Shown here piece by piece: positions 23,858 through 33,545 of a stretch of 64,000 nucleotides of DNA. Source of the stretch: an uncultured Steroidobacter sp. (GTDB lineage: Bacteria > Pseudomonadota > Gammaproteobacteria > Steroidobacterales > Steroidobacteraceae); NCBI GenBank assembly GCA_938008435.1, contig CALLKK010000008.1, positions 62,001-126,000 of the forward strand. Reading direction: 5' to 3'. The first letter of the stretch is position 1. Each line of letters begins with the position of its first letter. Made by a program: the position numbers and the translations under genes. The notes below the pieces were generated by a model. The model saw only the letters and a list, made by a program, of their open reading frames with translations. It ran no database searches and was not told the origin of the DNA.

Positions 23858-25501
23858 TCACAGGGCGGGAGTCGGTTGAACGACGAGCTGCGTCGGACCG
23901 GCGATGAACAAGGTCTTGCCGTCGAGGCTGATGGTCATGCGCGCGTTGGTCCCGGGATTACCGGCGAGCGGCACGGCTGCGCCGAGCGCTTCGTAATCCT
24001 TGCCTTCGTTGTTCTTGGAGACATCGAAGGTCAGGATGCCGCCGGCCGTCGGATCGTAGGTGTAGGCGCGCGACCCGTCGGGCTTGAGCGCGACGGCGAC
24101 GGTCGTCGCCGGCAGCTTGCCGAGCAGCGCGAAACCGCCGCCATAGACATTCGTGCCGTTGAGCACAGCGCGCGTGCCGACGAGGTCGATCGCCGGCGCG
24201 ATCGAGTTCTGCAGCAGATACACCGGCACGCCGTCGAACGAACCGGTGAGCGTCGTGAAGGTGACAATGGCCGGCGGAGTCTGAGTGTCGGTGATGCCCT
24301 GAATGAACACGATCGACGAGCCGCGCAGCGTGGCTGCGGCCGTCGCGTTGTTGAGCGCGGTGTTGAGCTTCGTCAGTGAGTCGCGCCGCCCGGTGTAGAG
24401 ATAGAGCGGCGAGATCTCCGACTTGTCGCGTCCAGTGGTGATGAGTGCGCGATCGTCGCTCATGACGCCGATCGTGCGCAGATAATCGGTGCTCTCGAGC
24501 TCCGGCGGGTCGATGGACTTGCGGACCGCGAGCGTCTGCGGATCGATTTGCAAGAGCGCGCTCTTCGTCACCGCCAGCAAATGCTCGCCGCGAGTGGACA
24601 AAGCGATGTCTTGGAGATCGGCCACGGCGGCCTGCGTGGGCGTGTCCCAACCGCTCTCGCCATAGGCGAAGCGCACGAGCGAGCCGCCGCCTTGGTCGGT
24701 GGCTACGAAGACCGCGCGCCGCTCGGAGTCGTAAATCACTTCACGAACATTGCCGCCGCTCGTGGGGTAAGCGACCGTGGCGGCCGCGTAAGAGGTGGGC
24801 TCGACGATCACGAGCTCGGCCTCGGACTGCAGCGTCCCTTCGTGCGTCGGGATTTCGACCTGCACCGGATACCGGCCGACGGGCAGCGCGGGATAGTCGA
24901 CCTCGATTTCCTCGTCGCTGATGAGGGTGAATTCCGTCGCGCTCACTTCGCCGAGACGCACGCTTTGCGGCGGGAAGCTCCTGAAACCGACGCCGCGAAT
25001 CAGCGCCGTGCCGGCTACGCCCGCCGTGCCGACGTACGGCGAAATCGTCAGGATCACCGGCGAGATCTGGTACGTGACGACCACCTGCTCCGTGTTGCCG
25101 GCCACGAGCGACGAGCAGGCGGTGTTGGCGCAGAAATAGCCGGTCACGGCGATCGTGCCGCGGAAGATGCCGGAGCCGATTTCCGACGGCGCGGCAGGCT
25201 GAACCGTGATCTCGGCCGTGCGGCCGTTCACGACGGATGAGACGCTCGCGATGCCGTTGCCGCTGTGGATGACGGCGAGGTGCGCGACGGCATCGTCGAA
25301 GGTTGCGGTGAACGTCTGCGCGGGGGGCGTCTCGGCATCGGGTGCCGGGACGGAGAAGGTGATGGCGTTCGTCGAAACCGTGGTATCCGTCGAGCGGCCT
25401 TTGCCTTCGCCTTCGTCGCTACTGCCGCCGCAGGCGGCAAGCGCAAGCAGGGACAAGACGGCCGCGAGGCGGCGCGCACCGAGTACGTGATGCACTGTCA
25501 T
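23858..25501 (-). CDS. IPT/TIG-domain lipoprotein with propeller-like C-terminal half
   Basis: About 547 residues. The lipobox LLALAACGGSSDEG directs lipidation. An Ig-like segment follows (~40-140). Then comes an IPT/TIG domain (VILTISPYVGTAGVAGTALIRGVGFRSFPPQSVRLGEVSATEFTLISDEEIEVDYP, about 150-225). The remainder has repeated YVTN/propeller-like blades (EVIYDSERRAVFVATDQGG, DIALSTRGEHLLAVTKSALLQIDPQTLAV, PLAGNPGTNARMTISLDGKTLFIAG). ATG at 25501 is chosen over an in-frame TTG at 25510. Role unknown; a surface-exposed binding protein working with the barrel protein encoded just after it is plausible. Confidence 0.75.
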   Translation of the reverse strand: MTVHHVLGARRLAAVLSLLALAACGGSSDEGEGKGRSTDTTVSTNAITFSVPAPDAETPPAQTFTATFDDAVAHLAVIHSGNGIASVSSVVNGRTAEITVQPAAPSEIGSGIFRGTIAVTGYFCANTACSSLVAGNTEQVVVTYQISPVILTISPYVGTAGVAGTALIRGVGFRSFPPQSVRLGEVSATEFTLISDEEIEVDYPALPVGRYPVQVEIPTHEGTLQSEAELVIVEPTSYAAATVAYPTSGGNVREVIYDSERRAVFVATDQGGGSLVRFAYGESGWDTPTQAAVADLQDIALSTRGEHLLAVTKSALLQIDPQTLAVRKSIDPPELESTDYLRTIGVMSDDRALITTGRDKSEISPLYLYTGRRDSLTKLNTALNNATAAATLRGSSIVFIQGITDTQTPPAIVTFTTLTGSFDGVPVYLLQNSIAPAIDLVGTRAVLNGTNVYGGGFALLGKLPATTVAVALKPDGSRAYTYDPTAGGILTFDVSKNNEGKDYEALGAAVPLAGNPGTNARMTISLDGKTLFIAGPTQLVVQPTPAL

Positions 25502-25779
25502 TACCTTCAATCGTTGGCGACCACTTCGATCTCGCGGCGAGGCCGGCCCGCTAGCCTCGACAATAAGTCCGCAAGCCGGGTCGGTTTTTTGACTTGAGCC
25601 GCTGCAGGGTTGTGCCTGCGCTCGCCGAGGTCGATCGGATGCTGTCTATTCCTATTCCCCGCGCGAGCGAGGGGTACGGCGATCGTACGGGGCAGAGCTT
25701 AACACAAGCTGTAGCCGGCTCTGCCGGGGCTCTTTATATGTGGCGGAGATCGCGCAGAACGCGGGCGGCTTGTGCGCGC

Positions 25780-26208
25780 CTAGCCCACGATGTAGCGCTC
25801 GAGCTGATCGATGGTGCGTTGCTGCTCGTCGATGACGGCCTTGACGAGATCGCCGATCGAGATGATGCCCACCATCTTGCCGCGCTCGACGACGGGCAGG
25901 TGACGGATGCGCCGCTCGGTCATGATCTCCATGCAGCGATGCACGTCTTCTTCCGGCGTCACCGTGATGACGGGCGTGCTCATGATCTGCCACACCGGCG
26001 TGTCGCTGCTCGAACGGCCGAGCAGAATGACCTTACGCGCATAGTCGCGCTCCGACACGATGCCGACGAGCTTGTCGGCTTGCACGACGGGCAGGGCGCC
26101 GATGCGCTTGTCGGCCATGAGCTGAATGGCTTCCAAGACCGGCGCTTCGGGATCGATGGACCAGATCGCAGGATCCTTTTGCGTGAGCAGATGACGGACG
26201 CGTAGCAT
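25780..26208 (-). CDS. Tandem CBS-domain protein
   Basis: 142 residues from ATG 26208, preceded by a strong AGGAGGAGG site. Two CBS domains make up nearly the whole protein: PEAPVLEAIQLMADKRIGALPVVQADKLVGIVSERDYARKVILL and PEEDVHRCMEIMTERRIRHLPVVERGKMVGIISIGDLVKAVI. Such stand-alone pairs bind adenine nucleotides and report energy state. No partner enzyme is linked to it here. Confidence 0.92.
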   Translation of the reverse strand: MLRVRHLLTQKDPAIWSIDPEAPVLEAIQLMADKRIGALPVVQADKLVGIVSERDYARKVILLGRSSSDTPVWQIMSTPVITVTPEEDVHRCMEIMTERRIRHLPVVERGKMVGIISIGDLVKAVIDEQQRTIDQLERYIVG

Positions 26209-26284
26209 GGCGAGGCCTCCTCCTAGCAACGTCAACGCACGCTTAGCTCCGGTGCAATCCGCACAAACCCCGAAGCCTTGCGCG

Positions 26285-26806
26285 TCAAGGCGGCGGATCG
26301 GCTGCGAGATCACGCACGAGCACCGTCACGGCGCGCAGCCAACTGGTGTCGTTGTCGCCGCGGAAGTCGAAGGACTTGCGCTTGAGGGTGCGGCCGCTCG
26401 GCACGTCGCGGATTTCGTACGTGAGCGAGAGGATCAGCTGGCTGATGCGATCGACCCACGCAACGAGCACCTGCTCGGCGCCGAGCTCGACGGCGAGGTC
26501 GAGCTCGCAGCCGTTGCATTTGTGCAGGTATTGCGTTGCGGCCAGCGCTTCGATGTGCGCCTGCGCCGGCGTCGTGTCTACGATCTCGTACCGATCGAGC
26601 CGCGCAAGCTCTTCTCGGAGCCGCTCGCTCGCAAGGCGCAGTCGCGCTGCGTGGCCAGATGAGTCCTCGCCCACATCGCCGATCAGCTCGAGATCGAGCA
26701 CGAGCAGGCGCGTTGGAGCGTCCGCGGCGAACGCGCCGTGAGGGAGCGCTGCGAGGAGCAGCAGGATCGCGATGTCCCGACACAGCCGGACGAGACGCTG
26801 GCTCAT
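26285..26806 (-). CDS. Exported protein resembling the DUF2380/DUF3280 family
   Basis: 173 residues from ATG 26806 with signal peptide (LCRDIAILLLLAALPHGAFA-ADAP). The mature part RLLVLDLELIGDVGEDSSG...ERLREELARLDRYEIVDTTPAQAHIEALAATQYLHKCNGCELDLAVELGAEQVLVAWVDRISQLILSLTYEIRDVPSGRTLKRKSFDFRGDNDTSWLRAVTVLVRD matches the DUF2380/3280 pattern, including a CNGC pair. These proteins are often found near quinoprotein dehydrogenase genes, but none is adjacent here. Function unknown. Confidence 0.7.
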   Translation of the reverse strand: MSQRLVRLCRDIAILLLLAALPHGAFAADAPTRLLVLDLELIGDVGEDSSGHAARLRLASERLREELARLDRYEIVDTTPAQAHIEALAATQYLHKCNGCELDLAVELGAEQVLVAWVDRISQLILSLTYEIRDVPSGRTLKRKSFDFRGDNDTSWLRAVTVLVRDLAADPPP

Positions 26807-27044
26807 GGCGCGAGCTCCGCGGGTAGGGGCAGCTAGCCTAACGTCATCTCGGCAACTGTCCAAATGCGCGGAGCCGATGCACAGGGGGCGCCGCACGCGC
26901 TGCCCGCCCCAACATTCACGTTCGTTTCACGCTGCCTGTCCCGAAGGGTTCACGGAGGCTCCTTAGAGTGCCGCGCGATCACGGCGCACTGCCATTGACA
27001 CGGTGCGTCTGCAACTCGGGCAATCAAGGAAAGAGGAGACGACG

Positions 27045-27404
27045 ATGATTCTTCGCAAGCATCTGTTGTTGGCGGCGAGCGCCGCTGCGTTGTTTGCATG
27101 CACGACGACGAGTCAGGCGCGCGATGCGCTCGCCATGGACAACTGCATTCGGACTTTCGTCGCCGCGCACTTGCCGCGCGACAGCAAGGTCGAGATCGTC
27201 AAGCACGACACGCGTCCGGGCTCGATGCTCAAGGCCCGCGGGCGTAAGTTCACGGTCTCGGCCAAGAGCAAGCGCACCGGCAAGGTCTACGGGACGGCGA
27301 CATGCACGACCGATCGCGCGGGTGCCGTCGTCGCGCTGGACTTCCAAGGCGAGCGCGAGCGGCTCGCCAAGGCGAGTCGGCGCGCGCTAGGTGCGGGCGG
27401 CTGA
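27045..27404 (+). CDS. Small exported protein of unknown function
   Basis: 119 residues from ATG 27045 (AGAGGAGACGACG upstream). The N-terminus carries a signal peptide (RKHLLLAASAAALFACTTTSQA), with FACT resembling a weak lipobox. The mature part has two cysteines (DNCIRTFV, TATCTTD) and a basic C-terminus. I do not recognise a family. It is separated by ~240 bp from the RND operon and seems monocistronic. A TTGACA hexamer at 26995-27000 could be its -35, but a -10 is not clear. Confidence 0.6.
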   Translation: MILRKHLLLAASAAALFACTTTSQARDALAMDNCIRTFVAAHLPRDSKVEIVKHDTRPGSMLKARGRKFTVSAKSKRTGKVYGTATCTTDRAGAVVALDFQGERERLAKASRRALGAGG

Positions 27405-27643
27405 AGGCTTCGTCAACTGCTAACGTCGGCATCGGAATCCGCGGCGTCGGCCGCGGATTCGGCGCCGACGTGAGCGTGCACGAGTGGCGCGCGTTGTCAG
27501 CGCGGTTACAACGATGTCACGCACCGTTTTGTTACGAGCCAGCGCAGGGCCGGCGCGAGCATGTGGGCGTCAGCCCACGTCAAGAAACGTTGCGTGCGCA
27601 TGTTTGGCGAACGTTTGCGCTCAAGTCGCGCTAGCATTCGCGA

Positions 27644-28720
27644 ATGGCCAGTCGCAAACATAGAACGCCGTTGTCGGCGCAATTCCCGTTGCTGTGGTGT
27701 CTCGTTGCATTGGTGGGCTGTTCGGGCTCGAACGGCGAGCCAGGAGGCGCAGCGCAGCGTCCCAATGTCGTCTCGGTCGTCACGGCCGCGGCAACCGTGC
27801 GTCCGCTCGGCGTACAGATCGAGGCGGTCGGCACGGCGCGGGCCAAGGAGTCGGTTGAGGTCACATCGAAGGCGTCCAACACCGTCGTGGCCATTCGCTT
27901 CGAGGAAGGCGACTTCGTGCGTGCCGGACAGGTGCTGGTGGAGCTCGACAGCGCCGAAGCGCGCGCGGATCTGGAAGCGGCCGAAGCGGCGCTGGCCGAA
28001 AGCGAAAACCAATTCAAGCGCAGCCAGGATCTGTTCGCGCAGCAGGCGCTGTCGGTGTCGCAGCTCGAGCAGATCGAAGCCACCTTGAAGGCGAACCGCG
28101 CGCGTGTGAGCGCAGCGCGTGCACGGCTCAACGACACGGTGATTCGAGCGAGCTTCGACGGTCGCACCGGATTTCGCCGCGTCAGCATCGGTAGCCTCGT
28201 CAATCCAGGTACGGTCATCACGACCCTCGATGACACCTCGGTGATCCATCTCGACTTCACCGTGCCCGAGACGTACCTCTATGTATTGAAGCCCGGACTG
28301 GCCGTGACCGCCCGCACGGCGGGTTTGCCGGATCGGACCTTCGAAGGCAAAGTGGCCAAGATCAACTCGCGGGTCGATCCCGTGACGCGCTCGATCATCG
28401 TGCGTGCCGAGATTCCGAATCGCGACGGTCTGCTGCGTCCTGGCATGTTCATGACCGTAACGCTGGAAGGCGAGCCCGAGCCTGCATTGCTCGTACCCGA
28501 GGCTGCGATCGTGCCGGAGCAGGGCAAGACGTTCGTCTTCGTGGTGGTCGACGGCGTCGTCGAGCAGCGCGAGGTTCGCATCGGCAAACGCCGACCCGGC
28601 GAAGTCGAAATCGTCGAGGGTTTGCGCGAGCACGAGATGGTAGTCGTCGAGGGCACGCACATCGTGCGTCACGGGTCGCGCGTCGAGGCGCAGCCGAGCG
28701 AGGAGTGGCCGAGTACCTGA
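27644..28720 (+). CDS. RND efflux pump periplasmic adaptor (membrane fusion) subunit
   Basis: 358 residues with a lipoprotein-like N-terminus (LLWCLVALVGCSGS). It has the usual order: lipoyl/barrel-sandwich half motif (VVAIRFEEGDFVRAGQVLVELD), helical hairpin (~100-160, coiled coil with ALSVSQLEQIEATLKANRARVSAARARL), second lipoyl half (TVIRASFDGRTGFRRVSIGSLVNPG), beta-barrel and membrane-proximal domains. It connects the RND permease encoded one base downstream to an outer-membrane channel. No TolC-like gene is nearby, so a channel encoded elsewhere must be used. Substrate unknown. Confidence 0.92.
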   Translation: MASRKHRTPLSAQFPLLWCLVALVGCSGSNGEPGGAAQRPNVVSVVTAAATVRPLGVQIEAVGTARAKESVEVTSKASNTVVAIRFEEGDFVRAGQVLVELDSAEARADLEAAEAALAESENQFKRSQDLFAQQALSVSQLEQIEATLKANRARVSAARARLNDTVIRASFDGRTGFRRVSIGSLVNPGTVITTLDDTSVIHLDFTVPETYLYVLKPGLAVTARTAGLPDRTFEGKVAKINSRVDPVTRSIIVRAEIPNRDGLLRPGMFMTVTLEGEPEPALLVPEAAIVPEQGKTFVFVVVDGVVEQREVRIGKRRPGEVEIVEGLREHEMVVVEGTHIVRHGSRVEAQPSEEWPST

Positions 28721-28721
28721 T

Positions 28722-31700
28722 ATGCGCATCTCGGAAATTTCGGTCCGCCGACCTGTCTTCGCGACGGTGATCAGCTTGCTGCTGGTCATCTTCGGGCTCG
28801 TCTCGCTCGAGCGGCTGTCGATTCGCGAGTATCCGGACATCGACCGGCCGGTCGTGTCGGTGACCACGCGTTACCTCGGTGCGTCGGCGCCCATCATCGA
28901 AACGAAGATCACCCAGGTCATCGAGGATTCCGTCGCCGGCATCGAAGGCATTCTCAAGATCGAGTCCGAGAGCGAGGACGAGCGCTCGCAGGTGCGCATC
29001 GAGTTCGACGTGAGTCGCGACATCGATGCGGCGGCGAACGACGTGCGCGATCGCGTCTCGCGCGTCATGAGCTCGCTCCCGGACGAGGCCGATCCGCCGC
29101 AGATCATCAAGGCGGATGCGAGCGCCGATCCGGTCATGTTCGTGAGCTTCAGCTCCGACCGGATGTCGATGCTGGAGATCACCGACTACGCCGAGCGCAA
29201 TCTGATCGACCGGCTCTCGACGGTGCCCGGCGTGGCGCGCGTGAGCATCGGCGGCGCGCGCCGCCAGGCGATGCGCATCTGGATCGATCGCCAAGCGCTC
29301 GCCGCGCGGCGGTTGACCGTCGGCGACATCGAGGACGCGTTGCGGCGCGAGAACGTCGAGCTGCCCGCGGGCCGACTGGAGTCGCGCACGCGCGAGTTCT
29401 CGTTGCGCACCATCGTCGGTCTCGAGACGGAAGAGGATTTCCGCAAGCTGGTCATCGCGCGCGGCGCGGACGGCCATCTGGTGCGCTTGGGAGAGGTGGC
29501 CACCGTCGAGCTTGCCGCGGAGAACGATCGCACCTACACGCGCTACAACGGCCAAGCCGGCATTTCGCTGGTCGTCGAGGCTCAGTCGAAAGCGAACACG
29601 CTCGATGTCGTGCGCGGCGTGCGCGCCGAGATCGCGCGCATCCAACAGAGCCTGCCGGAAGGCGCGACGCTGCGAGCCGCGGTCGACAACGCGGTGGCGA
29701 TCGAGGCAGCGCTCAAGGAAGTGCTGCTCGCGGTGGGTTTCTCGCTCGGCGGCGTGCTGATCGTCATCTATGCGTTCCTGGGCAGCTTCCGCGCGACGAT
29801 CATCCCGGCCGTCACGATTCCTGTGTCCGTGCTGGCCTCGTTCATGGTCATGTATGCGCTCGGCTATTCCGTGAACGTGCTGACGCTGCTCGGCCTGGTG
29901 CTCGCCATCGGTCTCGTCGTCGACGATGCCATCGTGGTGCTCGAGAACATCCATCGCCGCACCGAGCTCGGCGAGGCGCCGTTGATGGCTGCGGTCACGG
30001 GCTCGCACGAAATCGGCTTCGCCGTCATCGCGACGACGTTGACGCTCGCCGCGGTGTTCGTGCCGATCTCGTTCCTGCCGGGCGATCTCGGACGGCTGTT
30101 CAGCGAATTCGGCTTCACGCTCGCCGCATCGGTGCTGTTCTCGGCGTTGGTGGCGCTGACGCTCACGCCGATGATGGCGTCCAAGCTGCCGGCGCACACG
30201 GGACGCGGCCGTGTCGCGCATGCCGTCGATGAGATCTTCAGGCGCTTGGCGCGCGGCTACGACCGGCGTTTGCGCTCGCTCATTCGCCGCCCGTGGCTCG
30301 TGATCGCTGCCGTCGGCGCCCTGGTCGCGCTGGGGGCGGCTACATTCATGACCGTGCCGGCCGAGTTCTCGCCGCCCGCGGACGTCGGACGCATCTTCAT
30401 CACGATCGAGGGTCCGGAAGGCTCGAGCTTCGAGTACATGGACCGTCAGGCGCGGCGCATGGAACAGATCATCATGGAGGAGATCGACCGCAGCGACGAC
30501 ATCGAGCGCGTGATGATTCGTCTGCCTGCGATGGGCGGCGGCGATGCGCGCACGGGCGACGTCAATAATGCGCGCGCCATCGTCGTGCTCAAGGACTGGC
30601 ACGAACGCAAGCGTTCGGCGCGCGAGATCTCGCAGAAGCTGGTCGCGGAGCTGCGCAAGATTCCGGGCGTACGCGTGATGGCTTTCCAGGCCGGCGGTAT
30701 CGGGCGGCGCGGCTTCGGCGCCCCGGTGCAAGCGAATATCGGCGGTCCGGACTACGAAACGCTGGCGCAGTGGTCGAACAAGCTGCTCGAGCTGGCGCGC
30801 GCCAACCCGGGCCTGCAGAACGTCGACACGAGCTACAAGGAGCGCAAGCCGCAGATTCGCGTGGCCATCGATCGCAACCGTGCGGCCGAGCTCGGCGTGT
30901 CGTTGCAGACCGTGGGCCGTACGCTCGAGACGATCCTCGGCTCGCGCATCGTCACGACGTACGTCGACCGCGGTCGCGAGTACAACGTCATCCTGCAAGG
31001 GCGCGACGATATCCGCGAAACGATCACCGATCTGACCAGCATTCACGTGCGCTCGACACGTAGCGACGAGCTGATTCCGCTGTCGAACCTCGTGCAAGTG
31101 ACGGAAACCTCCGGTGCGGTGCGTCTCGCGCGCTTCAACCGCCTGCGCGCGATCGAGATCTCGGCGGACCTTGCCGACGGCTACACGCTCGGCGAGGCGA
31201 TCAAGTGGTTCGAGGAAACGGTGGCGCGCGAGCTGCCGCCGGAAGCGACGCTGATGTGGGACGGCGAAGCCGGCGAGTACACGCGTACCGGACGGCAGAT
31301 GTACTTCACGTTCGTGTTCGCCTTGGCCGTCGTGTTCCTGGTGCTCGCGGCGCAGTTCGAAAGCTTCGTGCACCCGCTCATCATCATGGTGACCGTGCCG
31401 CTTGCGCTGCTCGGCGCCGTGTTCGGCCTGAAGCTGTACGGCATGACCGTGAACATCTTCAGTCAGATTGCCGTGATCATGCTGATCGGTATCGCGGCGA
31501 AGAACGGCGTGTTGATCGTCGAGTTCGCCAATCAGCTGCGCGATCGCGGGGTAGAGTTCCTGGAGGCGATCACGAAGGCGGCCGAGACCCGCCTGCGTCC
31601 GGTGCTGATGACGAGCCTGTGCACCGCGTTCGGGGCGCTGCCGCTGCTGTTCGCCACGGGTGCCGGTGCGGAGCAGCGCAAGCCCATCGGCGTGGTGGTC

Positions 31701-31904
31701 TTCTACGGCACGATCGTCTCGGTGTTCTTGACGCTCTTTGCCGTGCCGGCGGTGTACTCGATCATCGCGCGCAAGACGCGCTCGCCGCAGTACGTGAGCC
31801 GCATGCTCGATCGGCTGATGGCCACCACGCGGCCGGCGGCGCCGGCGGATGCGATGGTGGGCGAGGAAATGCTCGGCGAGGAGAAGAAGGAAGCCTCCAC
31901 GTGA
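28722..31904 (+). CDS. RND efflux permease, HAE1/AcrB-like
   Basis: 1060 residues: N-terminal MRISEISVRRPVFATVISLLLVIFGLVSLERL, porter segments, then transmembrane blocks with LGLVLAIGLVVDDAIVVLENIHR (the proton-relay DD on TM4) and the second set ending LIGIAAKNGVLIVEFANQLRD. It uses the proton gradient to export hydrophobic compounds. It shares an operon with its adaptor (ATG one base after the adaptor stop). No tetR- or merR-type regulator is beside it, so regulation is not evident. Substrate cannot be deduced; the adaptor and permease resemble the single-permease AcrAB/MexIH-type rather than metal exporters. Confidence 0.95.
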   Translation: MRISEISVRRPVFATVISLLLVIFGLVSLERLSIREYPDIDRPVVSVTTRYLGASAPIIETKITQVIEDSVAGIEGILKIESESEDERSQVRIEFDVSRDIDAAANDVRDRVSRVMSSLPDEADPPQIIKADASADPVMFVSFSSDRMSMLEITDYAERNLIDRLSTVPGVARVSIGGARRQAMRIWIDRQALAARRLTVGDIEDALRRENVELPAGRLESRTREFSLRTIVGLETEEDFRKLVIARGADGHLVRLGEVATVELAAENDRTYTRYNGQAGISLVVEAQSKANTLDVVRGVRAEIARIQQSLPEGATLRAAVDNAVAIEAALKEVLLAVGFSLGGVLIVIYAFLGSFRATIIPAVTIPVSVLASFMVMYALGYSVNVLTLLGLVLAIGLVVDDAIVVLENIHRRTELGEAPLMAAVTGSHEIGFAVIATTLTLAAVFVPISFLPGDLGRLFSEFGFTLAASVLFSALVALTLTPMMASKLPAHTGRGRVAHAVDEIFRRLARGYDRRLRSLIRRPWLVIAAVGALVALGAATFMTVPAEFSPPADVGRIFITIEGPEGSSFEYMDRQARRMEQIIMEEIDRSDDIERVMIRLPAMGGGDARTGDVNNARAIVVLKDWHERKRSAREISQKLVAELRKIPGVRVMAFQAGGIGRRGFGAPVQANIGGPDYETLAQWSNKLLELARANPGLQNVDTSYKERKPQIRVAIDRNRAAELGVSLQTVGRTLETILGSRIVTTYVDRGREYNVILQGRDDIRETITDLTSIHVRSTRSDELIPLSNLVQVTETSGAVRLARFNRLRAIEISADLADGYTLGEAIKWFEETVARELPPEATLMWDGEAGEYTRTGRQMYFTFVFALAVVFLVLAAQFESFVHPLIIMVTVPLALLGAVFGLKLYGMTVNIFSQIAVIMLIGIAAKNGVLIVEFANQLRDRGVEFLEAITKAAETRLRPVLMTSLCTAFGALPLLFATGAGAEQRKPIGVVVFYGTIVSVFLTLFAVPAVYSIIARKTRSPQYVSRMLDRLMATTRPAAPADAMVGEEMLGEEKKEAST

Positions 31905-31935
31905 CGATGCGTCGCGAGATGGTGCGGCGCGCGGC

Positions 31936-32718
31936 TTAGCTCTTGCACCCGGCCAACTGGCGAATCGCCTGGATGACCGCGTCCGGGCGATCCTTCTGGA
32001 TGTAGTGGCCGCTGCCTTCGACACGGATGTGTTGAGCGGCCGGAAACTCCGCAACGATTTCTTCCTGGAGCCGCGCCGCTTCGGCGCGGCGTGCCGGCGT
32101 CTCGCCGAGAAACACGCCGGTGCTCGATAGCACGATCGTCGGAATGGAGGTCGCGGGCGGACTCAGGTGAACCTGCTGTCCCGCGAGCGCGCTGTCGTGC
32201 AGCTCGCGCCGCGCGATGAGATCCATGAAGAGCACCACGCGGCCGCGTTGGTCGGCGCGCTCGCTGGGCGCGCCGAGCAAGAGCTGCTGGCTCCAGTGCG
32301 TCGAGTCGACGAGCAACAGTCCCACGACTTCGCTCGCGTGCTGCCGCGCGAAGTACTGCATGTACAGCCCGCCGAGCGAATGGCCGACGAGCACGTAGGG
32401 CGGCGCGATGCCGCGTCTGCCGAGCTCGCTGCGCAGCTCCGCGACAATCGTGGCGGCGTCGCGAGTGGTTCGCGCCAGCTCGCTGCCGCGATAGCCGGCA
32501 CGGTTGTAGCTGAGCGTACGCGTGCAGCTCGCAACGGCGTGTTGGACAGGTTCCCACACCTCTAACGTATCGCCGAGGCCGGTGGCGAAGATCACCGTCG
32601 GTCGGCCCTTGCCTTCCATGTGTACGCGATGGACGACGTCGGCGTGCGCGAGGCCAGCAAGCATCGCGCAGAGCCACAGCAGCGCGAGCAGCGGAAGATC
32701 ATGCGGACGGCAGGACAT
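31936..32718 (-). CDS. Secreted alpha/beta hydrolase
   Basis: 260 residues from ATG 32718 with a signal peptide (DLPLLALLWLCAMLAGLAHA-DVV). The alpha/beta-hydrolase features are TVIFATGLGDTLEVWEPVQHAVASCTRTLSYNRAGYRGSE, the nucleophile elbow LVGHSLGGLYMQYFA, LVDSTHW, and the terminal histidine in EGSGHYIQKDRPDAVIQAI. Substrate unknown. It faces the RND operon tail-to-tail and lies ~115 bp after the gph end of the cbb operon on the same strand. Confidence 0.85.
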   Translation of the reverse strand: MSCRPHDLPLLALLWLCAMLAGLAHADVVHRVHMEGKGRPTVIFATGLGDTLEVWEPVQHAVASCTRTLSYNRAGYRGSELARTTRDAATIVAELRSELGRRGIAPPYVLVGHSLGGLYMQYFARQHASEVVGLLLVDSTHWSQQLLLGAPSERADQRGRVVLFMDLIARRELHDSALAGQQVHLSPPATSIPTIVLSSTGVFLGETPARRAEAARLQEEIVAEFPAAQHIRVEGSGHYIQKDRPDAVIQAIRQLAGCKS

Positions 32719-32834
32719 AAGCTGGAAGGCGGCAACGTGCGGCGCGTCGCGTGCGACGTCACGAAAAGGACGCGCGATGCAAGGACAAGGTTTCGTGGCG
32801 GGAGCTATTAGAGCGCGAAGGCGCAAGCGGCGCG

Positions 32835-33545
32835 CTAATCCGCGAGCTCGCGTCCGATCGTGTGCGGCTCGACGACCGTCGGGATGCGCACGAGTCGCAT
32901 GAGCTCCCGCATGTCGTCGATCAGACCATCCGGGCGAAGCGCAGCGAGCGCTTCGTGCGTCTGATAGCCGTAGGTCACCGCGACGATACGACAGCCGGCG
33001 GCACGCGCCGCAATGATGTCGGTGCGCGAGTCGCCTACGTAGAGCAGCTCGTCGGGCTCGATGCCAAGCTTGGCGCAGGCGGCAAGCAGCAGGTTGGGGC
33101 TGGGTTTGCGGTCTTCGGCCAAGTCGGCGCACAAGACGCAAGCGAAATAGCGGGCGAGGTCGGCCGCTTCGAGCACTCGCAGCGCAAAGCCGGATTCCTT
33201 GTTGGTCACGCAGCAGAGCGGCAGCGCGAGCGCATCGAGTGCGCGCAATGTCTGGCGTACGCCGGCGCACACGCTGCTTCGTTCGAACGGGTGCTCCCCG
33301 TAAAGCTTGCGGAACAGCGCTTCGGCGCCGGCGCGTACGGCCGGTGTCGCAGGTGTGTCACGGTCGCTCGCCGCCAGGGCGCGCTCGATGAAGCACGACA
33401 GCCCCGCGCCGACGAATCGCGGCACGTGCGACTCGGAAACCGGATTGCGCCCGAGCATTGCCAGCACTCGATTGAGCGCAGCAGCCAGATCCGGCGCCGT
33501 ATCGATGAGAGTCCCATCCAGATCGAACGCGATCGCGCGAATCAT
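32835..33545 (-). CDS. gph: Phosphoglycolate phosphatase (HAD superfamily)
   Basis: 236 residues starting MIRAIAFDLDGTLIDTAPDLAAALN, the HAD motif I with nucleophile Asp. CCVTNKESGFALRVLEA (motif II) and LLYVGDSRTDIIAARAAGCRIVAVTYGY (motif IV) follow. Gph/CbbZ removes 2-phosphoglycolate formed by the oxygenase reaction of RuBisCO. Its start overlaps the phosphoribulokinase stop (ATGA), which makes the CO2-fixation role firm. It is the last gene of the cbb operon. Confidence 0.93.
   Translation of the reverse strand: MIRAIAFDLDGTLIDTAPDLAAALNRVLAMLGRNPVSESHVPRFVGAGLSCFIERALAASDRDTPATPAVRAGAEALFRKLYGEHPFERSSVCAGVRQTLRALDALALPLCCVTNKESGFALRVLEAADLARYFACVLCADLAEDRKPSPNLLLAACAKLGIEPDELLYVGDSRTDIIAARAAGCRIVAVTYGYQTHEALAALRPDGLIDDMRELMRLVRIPTVVEPHTIGRELAD

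Noticed and set aside
28449..32054. A 1200-codon open frame on the minus strand opposite the RND efflux genes
   Set aside because: It is antisense to clearly conserved RND coding sequence and is dominated by His, Arg, Asp and Gln, the usual by-product of GC-rich codon bias.
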